This document shows positions 1 to 7,832 of a stretch of DNA of 25,662 bases, piece by piece. The notes under the pieces are model-generated. The model saw nothing but the letters and a program-made list of their open reading frames with translations, was not told where the DNA came from and did not search any database. The position numbers and the translations under genes are program-made. Each line of letters starts with the position of its first letter. Positions within the stretch are counted from its first letter, which is position 1. This stretch comes from Bacillota bacterium (lineage in GTDB: Bacteria; Bacillota; Clostridia; Peptostreptococcales; Anaerovoracaceae), in the NCBI GenBank assembly GCA_017619985.1, contig JAFZRG010000022.1:1-25662 (forward strand), read 5' to 3'.

Positions 1-78
1 GCCGCCCCCGCCTCCGCCTCCGCCGCCGGAGAATCCGCCCCCGCCGGAACTGAAGCCGCCGCCTCCGCCGCCGCCCGA
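1..78. repeat. GC-rich low-complexity tract encoding a Gly/Ser tail
   Basis: Nearly continuous CCG/CCT/CCC triplets on the plus strand, read on the minus strand as runs of glycine broken by Phe and Ser. It is the C-terminal tail of the DUF2207 protein and not an independent element. Tracts like this are prone to slippage and assembly error. Confidence 0.85.
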
Positions 79-1761
79 GAAACTGGATCCCGTAGGTTTG
101 GGCATCGCGGCCGCGATGGACCGGGATGCCGTGCGTTCGAAGCTGCTGCAGAACTGCGAAGGGTTCACGAAGAACTCGACGGGTCCTTCGTACCATTCCG
201 GAGGCTGCTGGGCGAGCGTTTCGAAATGCTTCGCCCATTTGTCCGTCAGGCCGAAAACGTACGCGTATGGAAGGATCCTGTAGAAGTAATCCGGGTCCTG
301 CTCCACCAGCTTGTTGATACGGTCCAGCTCCGCCTTCTTGATGAATTCCCGGAATCCCTTGATCTTTCCCATCATTTCCACCCGGTAGTCGGAAGGCCGC
401 AGCATGAACCTGATGAAAATGAAGATGAACACCAGGCAGAGGAAGGCCTCTCCGAGGATGCTTTCATACAGGCTGTCCGTCAGTTTGAAGATGCAGAACG
501 ACAGGACCGTCAGCAGGAAGATGACGATCGCGACAAGACACCCCTTGCCGCGCGACTCCTCGCTCTTCGGATCGATCATCAGCGAAGAATAGTCTTCCTG
601 CAGTTCCCTTTCCGCCTTTACGTATTTGCTGCCGAACGATTTCGTCAATTTGTTCAGATCGGCGATCGTCTTGCTCTTCGGGAACAGCCCGTTGAAGAAC
701 GTCTTCTGATAGGCAGGCGCGTCGTCCGGCAGATCCGCCAGTTTATGCAGCGTGATGTTTTTCTTCCCGTTCCGGATCAGCCCGCGCTCCTGTTTGTCCT
801 CTGCTTTGATCTTCAGATAGCCCATGGAAGCGAACCACATGACCAGCGAGATCATGTCGCGCTTCTGCAGCTTGGCGTCGTACAGATAGCCGAGTTCCGC
901 GGACGACATGCCGTCCGGCGGATAGAATTCCACGGTCTTGACCGGTCTGCGGTCCCTGCCGTAGCGGAAGAACAGCGTCGCGACATAGCACGTCAGCAGT
1001 CCGATGAGCGACATCAGGATATAGGCTTTCGGGGAGTCGTCCTTCGCGCCTCTCCAGTAACCCTGCGGAAGTTTGATGCGCACGGTCACGCCTTCGCCGG
1101 ATGCGACGGGCCCGTCGATGGTGCCTTCGACCGTCGTGCCGTTCACGGTGTAGATGCCCCGGGACGTGTCCCCGGTGCCGATCGGTCCGGAGATGATCTC
1201 CACCTGGCTTTCGTCGAACGCCTTGGGCAGGTTGATGGTATAGCTGAACTCTTCCACATCCGTCTGCCAGTACATGGGCATGATGTTCCAGTAAAGTTGG
1301 TCGATATCGCTTAAGCTGTCCTTGTACATGATGACGTCGTACTCCAGCTTGTAGGTATGCGGGCCAGTGACCGTGACGTCGGCGGAACCGATGCGGATGG
1401 TGACGTAGTTCGTCGACGTGGTCTTCTTGATCTCCTCGCCTTCGCACTTGAAATGCTTCAGCTTATACATCATGTCCGTCTCGACCAGCTCGCCTCCGCT
1501 GTTGACGAACCAGCATTTGTCCAGCGTCCAGATGTCGCGGTAGATACCGTGGGCCGGCGATTCGAAATTCACGGTGATGGTCTCGGTCACGTGCATCGAG
1601 GAATTCGCCTGCACGTCCAGCGTCGTATGAAAATTCTCCGTCGTATAACTGATCGCGCAGACGGGGACCGCCGCAAATGCGATCAGCAGCAAGCAGAAAA
1701 GGCACGCCAAAACGTGCCTCTTGAAATGCCTTGCCTTGTTTTTTCCGTTCAAACGCAGCAT
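1..1761 (-). CDS. DUF2207 membrane protein, C-terminus cut by window edge
   Basis: Reading the minus strand from ATG at 1761 gives 587 codons with no stop before the left edge, so the gene is partial. Residues 1-36 form a signal peptide (basic start, then a Leu/Ala-rich core, ending VPVCA). The exported region that follows has the look of the DUF2207 beta-rich domain. A membrane segment starts near residue 246, and two more lie at about 408-425 and 436-452. From residue 562 the protein turns into an almost pure Gly/Ser tail, a common end for this family. A GGAG-type ribosome site lies in the 11-base gap after ung. It is the last gene seen of the uvrA-pncB-hydrolase-ung operon. The function of DUF2207 proteins is not established; an envelope role is all I would infer. 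Family assignment rests on architecture and sequence feel, not on a search. Confidence 0.8.
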   Translation of the reverse strand, partial: MLRLNGKNKARHFKRHVLACLFCLLLIAFAAVPVCAISYTTENFHTTLDVQANSSMHVTETITVNFESPAHGIYRDIWTLDKCWFVNSGGELVETDMMYKLKHFKCEGEEIKKTTSTNYVTIRIGSADVTVTGPHTYKLEYDVIMYKDSLSDIDQLYWNIMPMYWQTDVEEFSYTINLPKAFDESQVEIISGPIGTGDTSRGIYTVNGTTVEGTIDGPVASGEGVTVRIKLPQGYWRGAKDDSPKAYILMSLIGLLTCYVATLFFRYGRDRRPVKTVEFYPPDGMSSAELGYLYDAKLQKRDMISLVMWFASMGYLKIKAEDKQERGLIRNGKKNITLHKLADLPDDAPAYQKTFFNGLFPKSKTIADLNKLTKSFGSKYVKAERELQEDYSSLMIDPKSEESRGKGCLVAIVIFLLTVLSFCIFKLTDSLYESILGEAFLCLVFIFIFIRFMLRPSDYRVEMMGKIKGFREFIKKAELDRINKLVEQDPDYFYRILPYAYVFGLTDKWAKHFETLAQQPPEWYEGPVEFFVNPSQFCSSFERTASRSIAAAMPKPTGSSFSGGGGGGGFSSGGGGFSGGGGGGGGG

Positions 1762-1772
1762 AAGTATTCTCC

Positions 1773-2435
1773 CTACCACCTTATGGGCGTCTTTCCGTAC
1801 TGCCGCAGGATATCGTTCGCCTGCCGGAAATGCCCGCAGCCGAAGAAACCGTTATGCGCTGAAAGCGGGCTCGGATGCGCCGCCTGCAGCACGCTGTGCC
1901 GCGGGTTCGTGATGAGCGAAGCCTTCTCGCGGGCGTTCCTGCCCCACAGCAGAAAGATGACGGGGTCGTCCCTTTCGTTCAGCAGTTCGATGACCCTGTC
2001 CGTCAGGATCTCCCAGCCTTTGCCCCTGTGGGAGTTCGCCGCGTGCTCGCGCACGGTGAGCACCGCGTTGAGCAGCAGCACGCCCTGCTCGGCCCACTTC
2101 TGCAGATAGCCGTCCGTAGGGATGGGCCAGCCCGGGTACTCCGCCGCGATCTCCTTATACATGTTCTGCAGGGACGGCGGCACGGGCACGCCCGGTTTGA
2201 CCGAGAAGCACATGCCGTGCGCCTGGCCGGGTTCGTGATACGGGTCCTGCCCGAGGATCACGACTTTGACGTCCTCATAGGCCGTCGCCTTCAGCGCGTT
2301 GAAGATATCGTGCATGTCCGGGTAGATGACCCGGGTCGAGTACTCCTGCTTCAGGAATTCCCGCAGCTGCAGATAATAGTCCTTCGTGAATTCGTCCTTC
2401 AGTTTTTCATCCCAGGAATTCCCGATATGGACCAT
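1773..2435 (-). CDS. ung: uracil-DNA glycosylase (family 1)
   Basis: Removes uracil from DNA as the first step of base excision repair in the cytoplasm. The protein is 220 residues, the usual size for family 1 UDG. The water-activating motif GQDPYH is at residues 62-67 with catalytic Asp64. The LLLNAVLTV strand that shapes the uracil pocket is at 120-128, and the DNA-intercalating loop HPSPLS is at 187-192 with the catalytic His187. All key residues are present. The start ATG sits 3 bases after the hydrolase stop, and its GAGGAG ribosome site overlaps that TAG stop, so the two genes should be translated in sequence from one mRNA. Only 11 bases separate it from the DUF2207 gene. Confidence 0.97.
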   Translation of the reverse strand: MVHIGNSWDEKLKDEFTKDYYLQLREFLKQEYSTRVIYPDMHDIFNALKATAYEDVKVVILGQDPYHEPGQAHGMCFSVKPGVPVPPSLQNMYKEIAAEYPGWPIPTDGYLQKWAEQGVLLLNAVLTVREHAANSHRGKGWEILTDRVIELLNERDDPVIFLLWGRNAREKASLITNPRHSVLQAAHPSPLSAHNGFFGCGHFRQANDILRQYGKTPIRW

Positions 2436-2438
2436 TCG

Positions 2439-3419
2439 CTACTCCTCGGGGATGCCTCTCTGATCGGCAGGCAGACCGTGTTCCTCGGCCATGTCCACGA
2501 TGAAGTCGCGCATGTCTTCCCAGACCTGCTCCTTGCCGATCTCGTTCAGGATCTCGTGGCGCATGTCTTCGTACAGGAGGAGCGAAACGTCGGTGCAGCC
2601 GGCGGCTTCGAGCTTTTCATAGACTTCCGCGGGTCCCTTGCCCATGTCGCCCACCGGGTCGTTCGAACCGGAGGTGATCAGCATGGTCATGGCCTTGGGG
2701 ACTTTCTGATACCAGCTGTCCGCGCAGATGTAGCGGATGAGCGCGAACAGGTCGAGATAACCGCCCAGGGTGAACGGGAAGCCGCACATCGGATCCTTTT
2801 CGTAAGCCTGATACAGTTCCTTGTCCCGGCTCAGCCAGGCAACCATGCTCTTTTCCGCCGCGAACGGCTTCGCGTAGGGTCCCATGGCGAGACCGGTGAT
2901 CAGGTTGCTGTATTTCTTTTCGCCCTTCAGGCCGATGAGCAGGCTCGTGAGCGCAGCGCCGGCACCGAGCGCTTTGTTCGTGCCGCACGTACCCATGATG
3001 ATGACGCCGTCCACGTCTGCCGCTTTGGCATACATGGCCAGCCAGGCGCGCAGGATGAACGAACCCATGCTGTGGCCCAGGATGACGTACGGCGTATCCG
3101 GGAACTGCTCGCGCATGAGGCAGCGCAGTTTCTCTTCGTCGTCCACGAGGTGCTTCCAGCCGTCGCTGTGGCCGAAATAGCCGTAATCGGCTGGGTCAGC
3201 GGACGTACCGTGGCCGATGTGGTCGTCGCCCACGACCAGGATGCCCTGATCCGCCAGCCACTGCGCGAAGCCGCCGTAACGGCCGACGTATTCGCTCATG
3301 CCGTGGATGATCTGCAGGATCGCGACGGGCTTTTCCCTATATTCTTCCGCCTCGGGACGCCAGACGTAGTACTGGATGGTACTCGTCTTGTCCGAGCTCT
3401 TAAAACTGTAGTTCTCCAT
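2439..3419 (-). CDS. alpha/beta hydrolase, monoacylglycerol lipase/lysophospholipase-like
   Basis: A 326-residue serine hydrolase of the alpha/beta fold. The nucleophile elbow GHSMGS has Ser118. The oxyanion-hole motif HG is at 39-40, followed by a typical VGDDHIGHG turn at 63-71. The acid is probably Asp254 in the SNDPVGDMGKG stretch and the base His288 in DMRHE; this set resembles the Hydrolase_4 (monoglyceride lipase) family. No signal peptide is visible, so it is probably cytoplasmic. The substrate cannot be told from sequence; an acylglycerol or lysophospholipid is the family-based guess. Its ATG overlaps the pncB stop (TGATG), and a GGAGGAG site lies within the end of pncB, so it is translationally coupled to pncB. 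The operon position beside NAD and DNA repair genes does not explain its role. Confidence 0.85.
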   Translation of the reverse strand: MENYSFKSSDKTSTIQYYVWRPEAEEYREKPVAILQIIHGMSEYVGRYGGFAQWLADQGILVVGDDHIGHGTSADPADYGYFGHSDGWKHLVDDEEKLRCLMREQFPDTPYVILGHSMGSFILRAWLAMYAKAADVDGVIIMGTCGTNKALGAGAALTSLLIGLKGEKKYSNLITGLAMGPYAKPFAAEKSMVAWLSRDKELYQAYEKDPMCGFPFTLGGYLDLFALIRYICADSWYQKVPKAMTMLITSGSNDPVGDMGKGPAEVYEKLEAAGCTDVSLLLYEDMRHEILNEIGKEQVWEDMRDFIVDMAEEHGLPADQRGIPEE

Positions 3420-4846
3420 CAGATGTCATACTCCTCCAGCATCTTGTTCTTCAGCTCCCAAAGTTTCGGGGACAGGTCGACGTAGTATCTGTGCGGGTTC
3501 TCGAAACGCAGGACTTCCTCCCAGATGTGGGCCACGCTGTCGGCACAGTGCTCTTTGACCGTCTTGAGGTCCGGGCATTCGTAGACCAGCTTACCGCCCT
3601 TGAAGACGGGCACCAGCAGTTCCTTGACCGCGAAGTCGCTGTCGAGATACTTGATCATGCGGGGGCTCTGCGGGTCGACCACGGTATAGCTGCCCGGGGT
3701 CGGCGCCGGTTCGTCCGCCAGGGTGATGACGTCCGCGAACGCGGTGTTGTCGGTCTTGTCGAACAGGCGGTAGACCTTCTTGTAGCCGGGGTTCGTGACC
3801 TTCTCCACGTTCTCGGAGACCTTGATCTTCGGGATGATCTTGCCGTTCTTTTCCACAGCCGCCAGCTTGTATACGCCGCCCAGGACGGGTTCCGCCTTGG
3901 AGGTGATCAGCCGTTCGCCGACGCCGAAGCTGTCGATGAAGGCGCCCTGGCGCAGCACGTCGCCGATGATGTATTCATCCAGCGAGTTGGAGATGACGAT
4001 CTTCGCGTCGGGATGACCCGCGTCGTCCAGCATCTTCCTCGCCTTCTTCGTCAGATAGGAGATGTCGCCGGAGTCGATGCGGATGCCCTTCTTTGCAGGT
4101 TTGAGCTCGTCGAAGATCTTGATCGCGTTGGGAACACCGCTCTTCAGCACGTCGTAGGTGTCCACCAGCAGCGTGCAGTTGTCGGGATAGTGCTTCGCAT
4201 AGGCCTTGAACGCTTCGTATTCCGTGTCGAACAGCTGCACCCAGGAGTGGGCCATCGTACCCAGGGCCGGGATGCCGAACTCCGGTTCGCAGATCGCGCA
4301 GGCCGTACCGGCCACGCCGCCGATGTAGGCGGATCTGGCGCCCATGATGGCCGCGTCGGATCCGTGGGCTCTGCGGGAACCGAATTCCATGATCGCGCGC
4401 CCTTCCGCCGCGCGCACGATGCGGTTGGCTTTGGTCGCGATCAGGCTCTGGTGCGAGATGAGCAGCAGCGCCATGGTCTCGATGAACTGCGCCTGGATGG
4501 CGGGTCCGCGCACCACGACGATGGGTTCGTACGGAAAGACCGGCGTGCCTTCGGGCACCGCCCACACATCGCAGGCGAACTTGAAGTGGCGCAGATAATC
4601 CAGAAATCCGTCACCGAAGCCCTTCTTCTTCAGGAAGGCCAGGTCGTCCTCCGTGAACTTGATGTTCTTCAGGTAGTCGATGAGGGGTTCGAGACCTGCC
4701 GCAACCACATAGCCGCCGTTCTCAGGGTTTCTGCGGTAGAACAGGTCGAAATAGACGATCTGGTCGCCCATCCCTTCCAGGAAATAGCCGTTTGCCATGG
4801 TCAGCTCGTAAAAGTCGGTGAGCATGGTGAGGTTCTGCTTGTCCAT
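3419..4846 (-). CDS. pncB: nicotinate phosphoribosyltransferase
   Basis: Condenses nicotinate with PRPP, with ATP hydrolysis, to give nicotinate mononucleotide in the NAD salvage (Preiss-Handler) pathway. The 475-residue length fits the clostridial form. The N-terminal LTDFYELTMANGYF block, FGSRRAHG at 155-162, and GTMAHSW with His200 (the equivalent of the histidine phosphorylated in the family) are present. The phosphate-binding RIDSGDI at 256-262 is also intact. The start is set by an AGGAGG site that overlaps the uvrA TAA stop, 9 bases separating the genes. Its stop overlaps the following hydrolase start. The PRPP it needs is made by Prs, also encoded in this window. Confidence 0.95.
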   Translation of the reverse strand: MDKQNLTMLTDFYELTMANGYFLEGMGDQIVYFDLFYRRNPENGGYVVAAGLEPLIDYLKNIKFTEDDLAFLKKKGFGDGFLDYLRHFKFACDVWAVPEGTPVFPYEPIVVVRGPAIQAQFIETMALLLISHQSLIATKANRIVRAAEGRAIMEFGSRRAHGSDAAIMGARSAYIGGVAGTACAICEPEFGIPALGTMAHSWVQLFDTEYEAFKAYAKHYPDNCTLLVDTYDVLKSGVPNAIKIFDELKPAKKGIRIDSGDISYLTKKARKMLDDAGHPDAKIVISNSLDEYIIGDVLRQGAFIDSFGVGERLITSKAEPVLGGVYKLAAVEKNGKIIPKIKVSENVEKVTNPGYKKVYRLFDKTDNTAFADVITLADEPAPTPGSYTVVDPQSPRMIKYLDSDFAVKELLVPVFKGGKLVYECPDLKTVKEHCADSVAHIWEEVLRFENPHRYYVDLSPKLWELKNKMLEEYDI

Positions 4847-4855
4847 TGGATCCTC

Positions 4856-7693
4856 CTAAAGCATTTTCTTGAGATACTGGCCGGTGTAGGACCGGGCCAC
4901 TTTCGCGACCTCCTCGGGCGTGCCTTTGGCGATGACGCGTCCGCCGCGCTCGCCTCCGTCCGGACCGAGGTCGATGATATAGTCCGCCGTTTTGATGACG
5001 TCCAGATTGTGTTCGATGACCACGACGGTATTGCCTGCGTCCACCAGCGCCTGCAGCACGTCGATCAGCTTCTCCACGTCCGCGAAATGCAGGCCCGTGG
5101 TAGGCTCATCGAGGATGTAGAGCGTCTTGCCCGTGCTTCTGCGCGACAGCTCCGTCGCCAGCTTGATGCGCTGGGCTTCGCCGCCGGACAGCTGGGTGGA
5201 AGGCTGGCCGAGCTTGATGTAGCCCAAGCCCACCTCGTGCAGCGTGCGGATATAACGGCTGATGCCCGGAATGTTCCTGAAGAACTCCAGCGCTTCGTCC
5301 ACGCTCATATCCAGCACTTCGTAGATGTTCTTTCCCTTGTATTTGACTTCCAGCGTCTCGCGGTTGTAGCGCCTGCCGTGGCAGACTTCGCAGGGCACGT
5401 AGACGTCGGGCAGGAAGTTCATCTCTATCTTGATTATACCATCACCCTGGCACGCTTCGCACCTTCCGCCTTTCACATTGAAGGAAAATCTTCCGGGAGC
5501 GTAGCCGCGCATCTTCGCCTCGTTCGTCTGGGCGAACAGGCTGCGGATCGGCGCGAAGACGCCGGTGTAGGTGGCGGGATTGGACCGGGGCGTACGCCCG
5601 ATGGGCGACTGGTCGATGTCGATGACCTTATCGATGAACTCGATGCCCTCGATCGCCTTGTGTTTGCCGGGCTTATCCTTGGCCTTGTACATCTTCTCCG
5701 CCACGGCCTTGTACAGGATCTCGTTGATCAGAGACGATTTGCCGCTGCCGGACACGCCGGTGACGCAGGTGAACGTCCCCAGGGGGATGTCGACGTTGAT
5801 GTTCTGCAGATTGTTGGCCGCGGCGCCTTTGATCGTGATCTTCTCGCCGCTGCCGGGCCGCCTGGTCTTCGGAACTTTGATCTGCCGCGCGCCGGACAGA
5901 TACTGGCCGGTGATGGATTCCCTGCAGGCTTTGACGTCTTCCAGGGTCCCCTGCACCACGAGATAGCCGCCCGCCACGCCCGCGCCGGGACCGATGTCGA
6001 TGATCTGGTCCGCGCGCTCCATGGTCTCCTGGTCGTGTTCGACGACGATCAGAGTGTTGCCCAGGTCGGTCAGGCCGCGCAGGGCGTCCAGCAGCTTGCT
6101 GTTGTCCTTCTGGTGCAGGCCGATGGAGGGTTCATCCAGGATGTACATGACCCCCACGAGCGACGATCCGATCTGGGTCGCCAGGCGGATGCGCTGCGAT
6201 TCGCCGCCGGACAGGGTCGCGGAAGCTCTTGCCAGGGTCAGATAGTCGAGGCCGACCTCGATGAGGAAACTCAGCCTCGAGCGGATCTCCTTGAGGATGA
6301 GGCGCGCGATGGACATCTCCTTTTCGCTAAGCTTCTCCGGTAATTCTTCCGTAAAGGCCAGCGCGTCGCGCACGGACATCTCGGTAAAGTCGATGATGTT
6401 GATGCCTCCGACGGTGACCGCCAGCATCTCGGGTTTAAGCCTTTTGCCTTTGCACTCGTCGCAGACGTTGATGGACATAAAACTTTCGATGCGCTGCCGT
6501 ATCGTCTCGGTCTGGGTGTAGCCCAGGCGGTTCTCGATGTTGTGGCACAGGCCGGAAAGCGAATCCTTCCGGTGAGAGATCGTGCCGTCCCAGCGCTTGT
6601 AGTCGTATTCGAACTTGCGTCCGTTCGTGCCGTGCCAGATCTCGTCCTTGAACTTCTCGGGCATGTCCTTGTACGGCACCGACGTGTCGCTGCCGTAGTC
6701 CCTGGCCAGCTGCCGGTGCATCGCCTTGTAGATACCCGGGAATTCGACCATGGCATACGCGTTCTTCAGCGCGCCTTCGTCGATGGAGAGGTTCGGGTCT
6801 TCGATGACCAGGTCGGGATCCACATAGGAGATGAACCCGAGGCCCTTGCACTTCGGGCAGGCCCCGAACGGGGAGTTGAACGAAAAGCTGCGCGGTTCGA
6901 GCTCGCCCACGGAGATGCCGTGTTCGGGGCAGGCCAGCTTCGTGGAGAAGAGTTTCTCCTCGGTCACGTCGCCCGCCTGCACGATGGCGCCGACGAGGCC
7001 GTCGCCCTGGGACACGCAGAGTTCCGCGGATTCCGCGATGCGGCTCTCCTGCCCTTCGCGGATGGCGATGCGGTCCACGACGATGTCGATGGAGTGCTTG
7101 AAGGTCTTCTCCAACTTGATCTCGTCCTCGTTGAGGTTTTTGATCTCGCCGTCCACGCGCACGCGGATGAAGCCTTCGCGCTTGATGCGGTCCAGCACCT
7201 TCTCGTGCATGCCCTTCTTCTCGCGGATGACCGGCGCCAGCAGCGTGATCTTCGCGCCTTCGCCGAATGCCATGAGCTGTTCCACGATCTGATCCACGCT
7301 CTGGCTCGTGATCTCCCGGCCGCAGATCGGGCAATGGGGAATACCGATGCGGGCGTAGAGAAGTCTCAGATAATCGTATATTTCCGTGACCGTCCCGACG
7401 GTGGAACGGGGGTTCTTGCTCGTCGTCTTCTGGTCGATGGAGATGGCCGGCGACAGACCGTCGATGGAGTCCACGTCGGGTTTGTCGACCTGGCCCAGGA
7501 ACTGCCTGGCATAGGCCGAAAGGCTCTCCACATAGCGGCGCTGACCCTCCGCGTAGATGGTGTCGAACGCTAAAGAAGACTTTCCGCTGCCGGAAAGTCC
7601 CGTCACCACCACCAGCTTGTCGCGGGGGATGGTCAGATTCAGATTCTTCAGGTTATGGGCGCGTGCGCCCCGGATGACTAAGTCTTTTTGCAT
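4856..7693 (-). CDS. uvrA: excinuclease ABC subunit A
   Basis: Damage-recognising ATPase of nucleotide excision repair; it loads UvrB on damaged DNA. At 945 residues it is full length. The first ABC module has Walker A GLSGSGKSS at 32-40, and its signature LSGGESQ and DEPSIGLH lie in the middle of the protein. The second module has GVSGSGKSS, then LSGGEAQ from about residue 835 and DEPTTGLH. Zinc-binding cysteines appear as CPIC, then CPEHG/CPKC in the UvrB-binding and insertion region, and CEAC/CEVC in the C-terminal zinc finger that probes damage. It is the first gene of a five-gene operon (uvrA-pncB-hydrolase-ung-DUF2207). A candidate sigma-A promoter lies at 7719-7746, and an AAGGGA site precedes the ATG. 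I saw no LexA box in the upstream gap. Confidence 0.98.
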   Translation of the reverse strand: MQKDLVIRGARAHNLKNLNLTIPRDKLVVVTGLSGSGKSSLAFDTIYAEGQRRYVESLSAYARQFLGQVDKPDVDSIDGLSPAISIDQKTTSKNPRSTVGTVTEIYDYLRLLYARIGIPHCPICGREITSQSVDQIVEQLMAFGEGAKITLLAPVIREKKGMHEKVLDRIKREGFIRVRVDGEIKNLNEDEIKLEKTFKHSIDIVVDRIAIREGQESRIAESAELCVSQGDGLVGAIVQAGDVTEEKLFSTKLACPEHGISVGELEPRSFSFNSPFGACPKCKGLGFISYVDPDLVIEDPNLSIDEGALKNAYAMVEFPGIYKAMHRQLARDYGSDTSVPYKDMPEKFKDEIWHGTNGRKFEYDYKRWDGTISHRKDSLSGLCHNIENRLGYTQTETIRQRIESFMSINVCDECKGKRLKPEMLAVTVGGINIIDFTEMSVRDALAFTEELPEKLSEKEMSIARLILKEIRSRLSFLIEVGLDYLTLARASATLSGGESQRIRLATQIGSSLVGVMYILDEPSIGLHQKDNSKLLDALRGLTDLGNTLIVVEHDQETMERADQIIDIGPGAGVAGGYLVVQGTLEDVKACRESITGQYLSGARQIKVPKTRRPGSGEKITIKGAAANNLQNINVDIPLGTFTCVTGVSGSGKSSLINEILYKAVAEKMYKAKDKPGKHKAIEGIEFIDKVIDIDQSPIGRTPRSNPATYTGVFAPIRSLFAQTNEAKMRGYAPGRFSFNVKGGRCEACQGDGIIKIEMNFLPDVYVPCEVCHGRRYNRETLEVKYKGKNIYEVLDMSVDEALEFFRNIPGISRYIRTLHEVGLGYIKLGQPSTQLSGGEAQRIKLATELSRRSTGKTLYILDEPTTGLHFADVEKLIDVLQALVDAGNTVVVIEHNLDVIKTADYIIDLGPDGGERGGRVIAKGTPEEVAKVARSYTGQYLKKML

Positions 7694-7718
7694 TGCTTTT
7701 TCCCTTACGATCGGTGCC

Positions 7719-7746
7719 TATATATTCTAACAGATTTCCGTGCCAA
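7719..7746 (-). promoter_or_regulatory. candidate promoter of the uvrA operon
   Basis: On the minus strand TTGGCA (7741-7746) and TATATA (7719-7724) are separated by 16 bases. They lie about 26 bases above the uvrA start codon, in the only sizeable gap upstream. TAGAAT just before the -10 hexamer could be an alternative -10. No palindrome of the LexA type was seen here. Confidence 0.5.
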
Positions 7747-7785
7747 ATACATCAAAAAGACAGCCGCATTTCCGCCGGGAGCAGA

Positions 7786-7791
7786 TATAAT
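7786..7791 (+). promoter_or_regulatory. candidate -10 element of the lipoprotein-pcp unit
   Basis: A perfect TATAAT lies 41 bases above the lipoprotein ATG in the divergent gap with uvrA. No good -35 hexamer stands at the right distance; TTTCCG at 7769-7774 would pair only with the overlapping TATAGT at 7791-7796. It may need an activator or be weak. The gene has a strong AGGAGG ribosome site just before the ATG. Confidence 0.45.
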
Positions 7792-7832
7792 ATAGTTGTG
7801 TATTTTGTATCGATCATTTTAGGAGGTAACAT

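Noticed and set aside
1..78. CCG-rich tract as a tandem repeat element or CRISPR-like array
   Set aside because: It has no spacer structure and is simply the glycine codons of the DUF2207 protein tail.
1875..3485. A 536-codon plus-strand frame opposite ung and the hydrolase
   Set aside because: Antisense shadow of two genes with intact catalytic motifs; the composition is typical of mirror frames.
3491..6343. A stop-free plus-strand frame of 950 codons opposite pncB and uvrA
   Set aside because: It lies wholly antisense to two certain genes, and its product is rich in Arg, Asp, Val and His without any domain. Long antisense frames are expected from GC-rich codon use.
7694..7832. A LexA (SOS) box for uvrA
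   Set aside because: I looked for the Gram-positive CGAAC...GTTCG pattern on both strands of this gap and found none.
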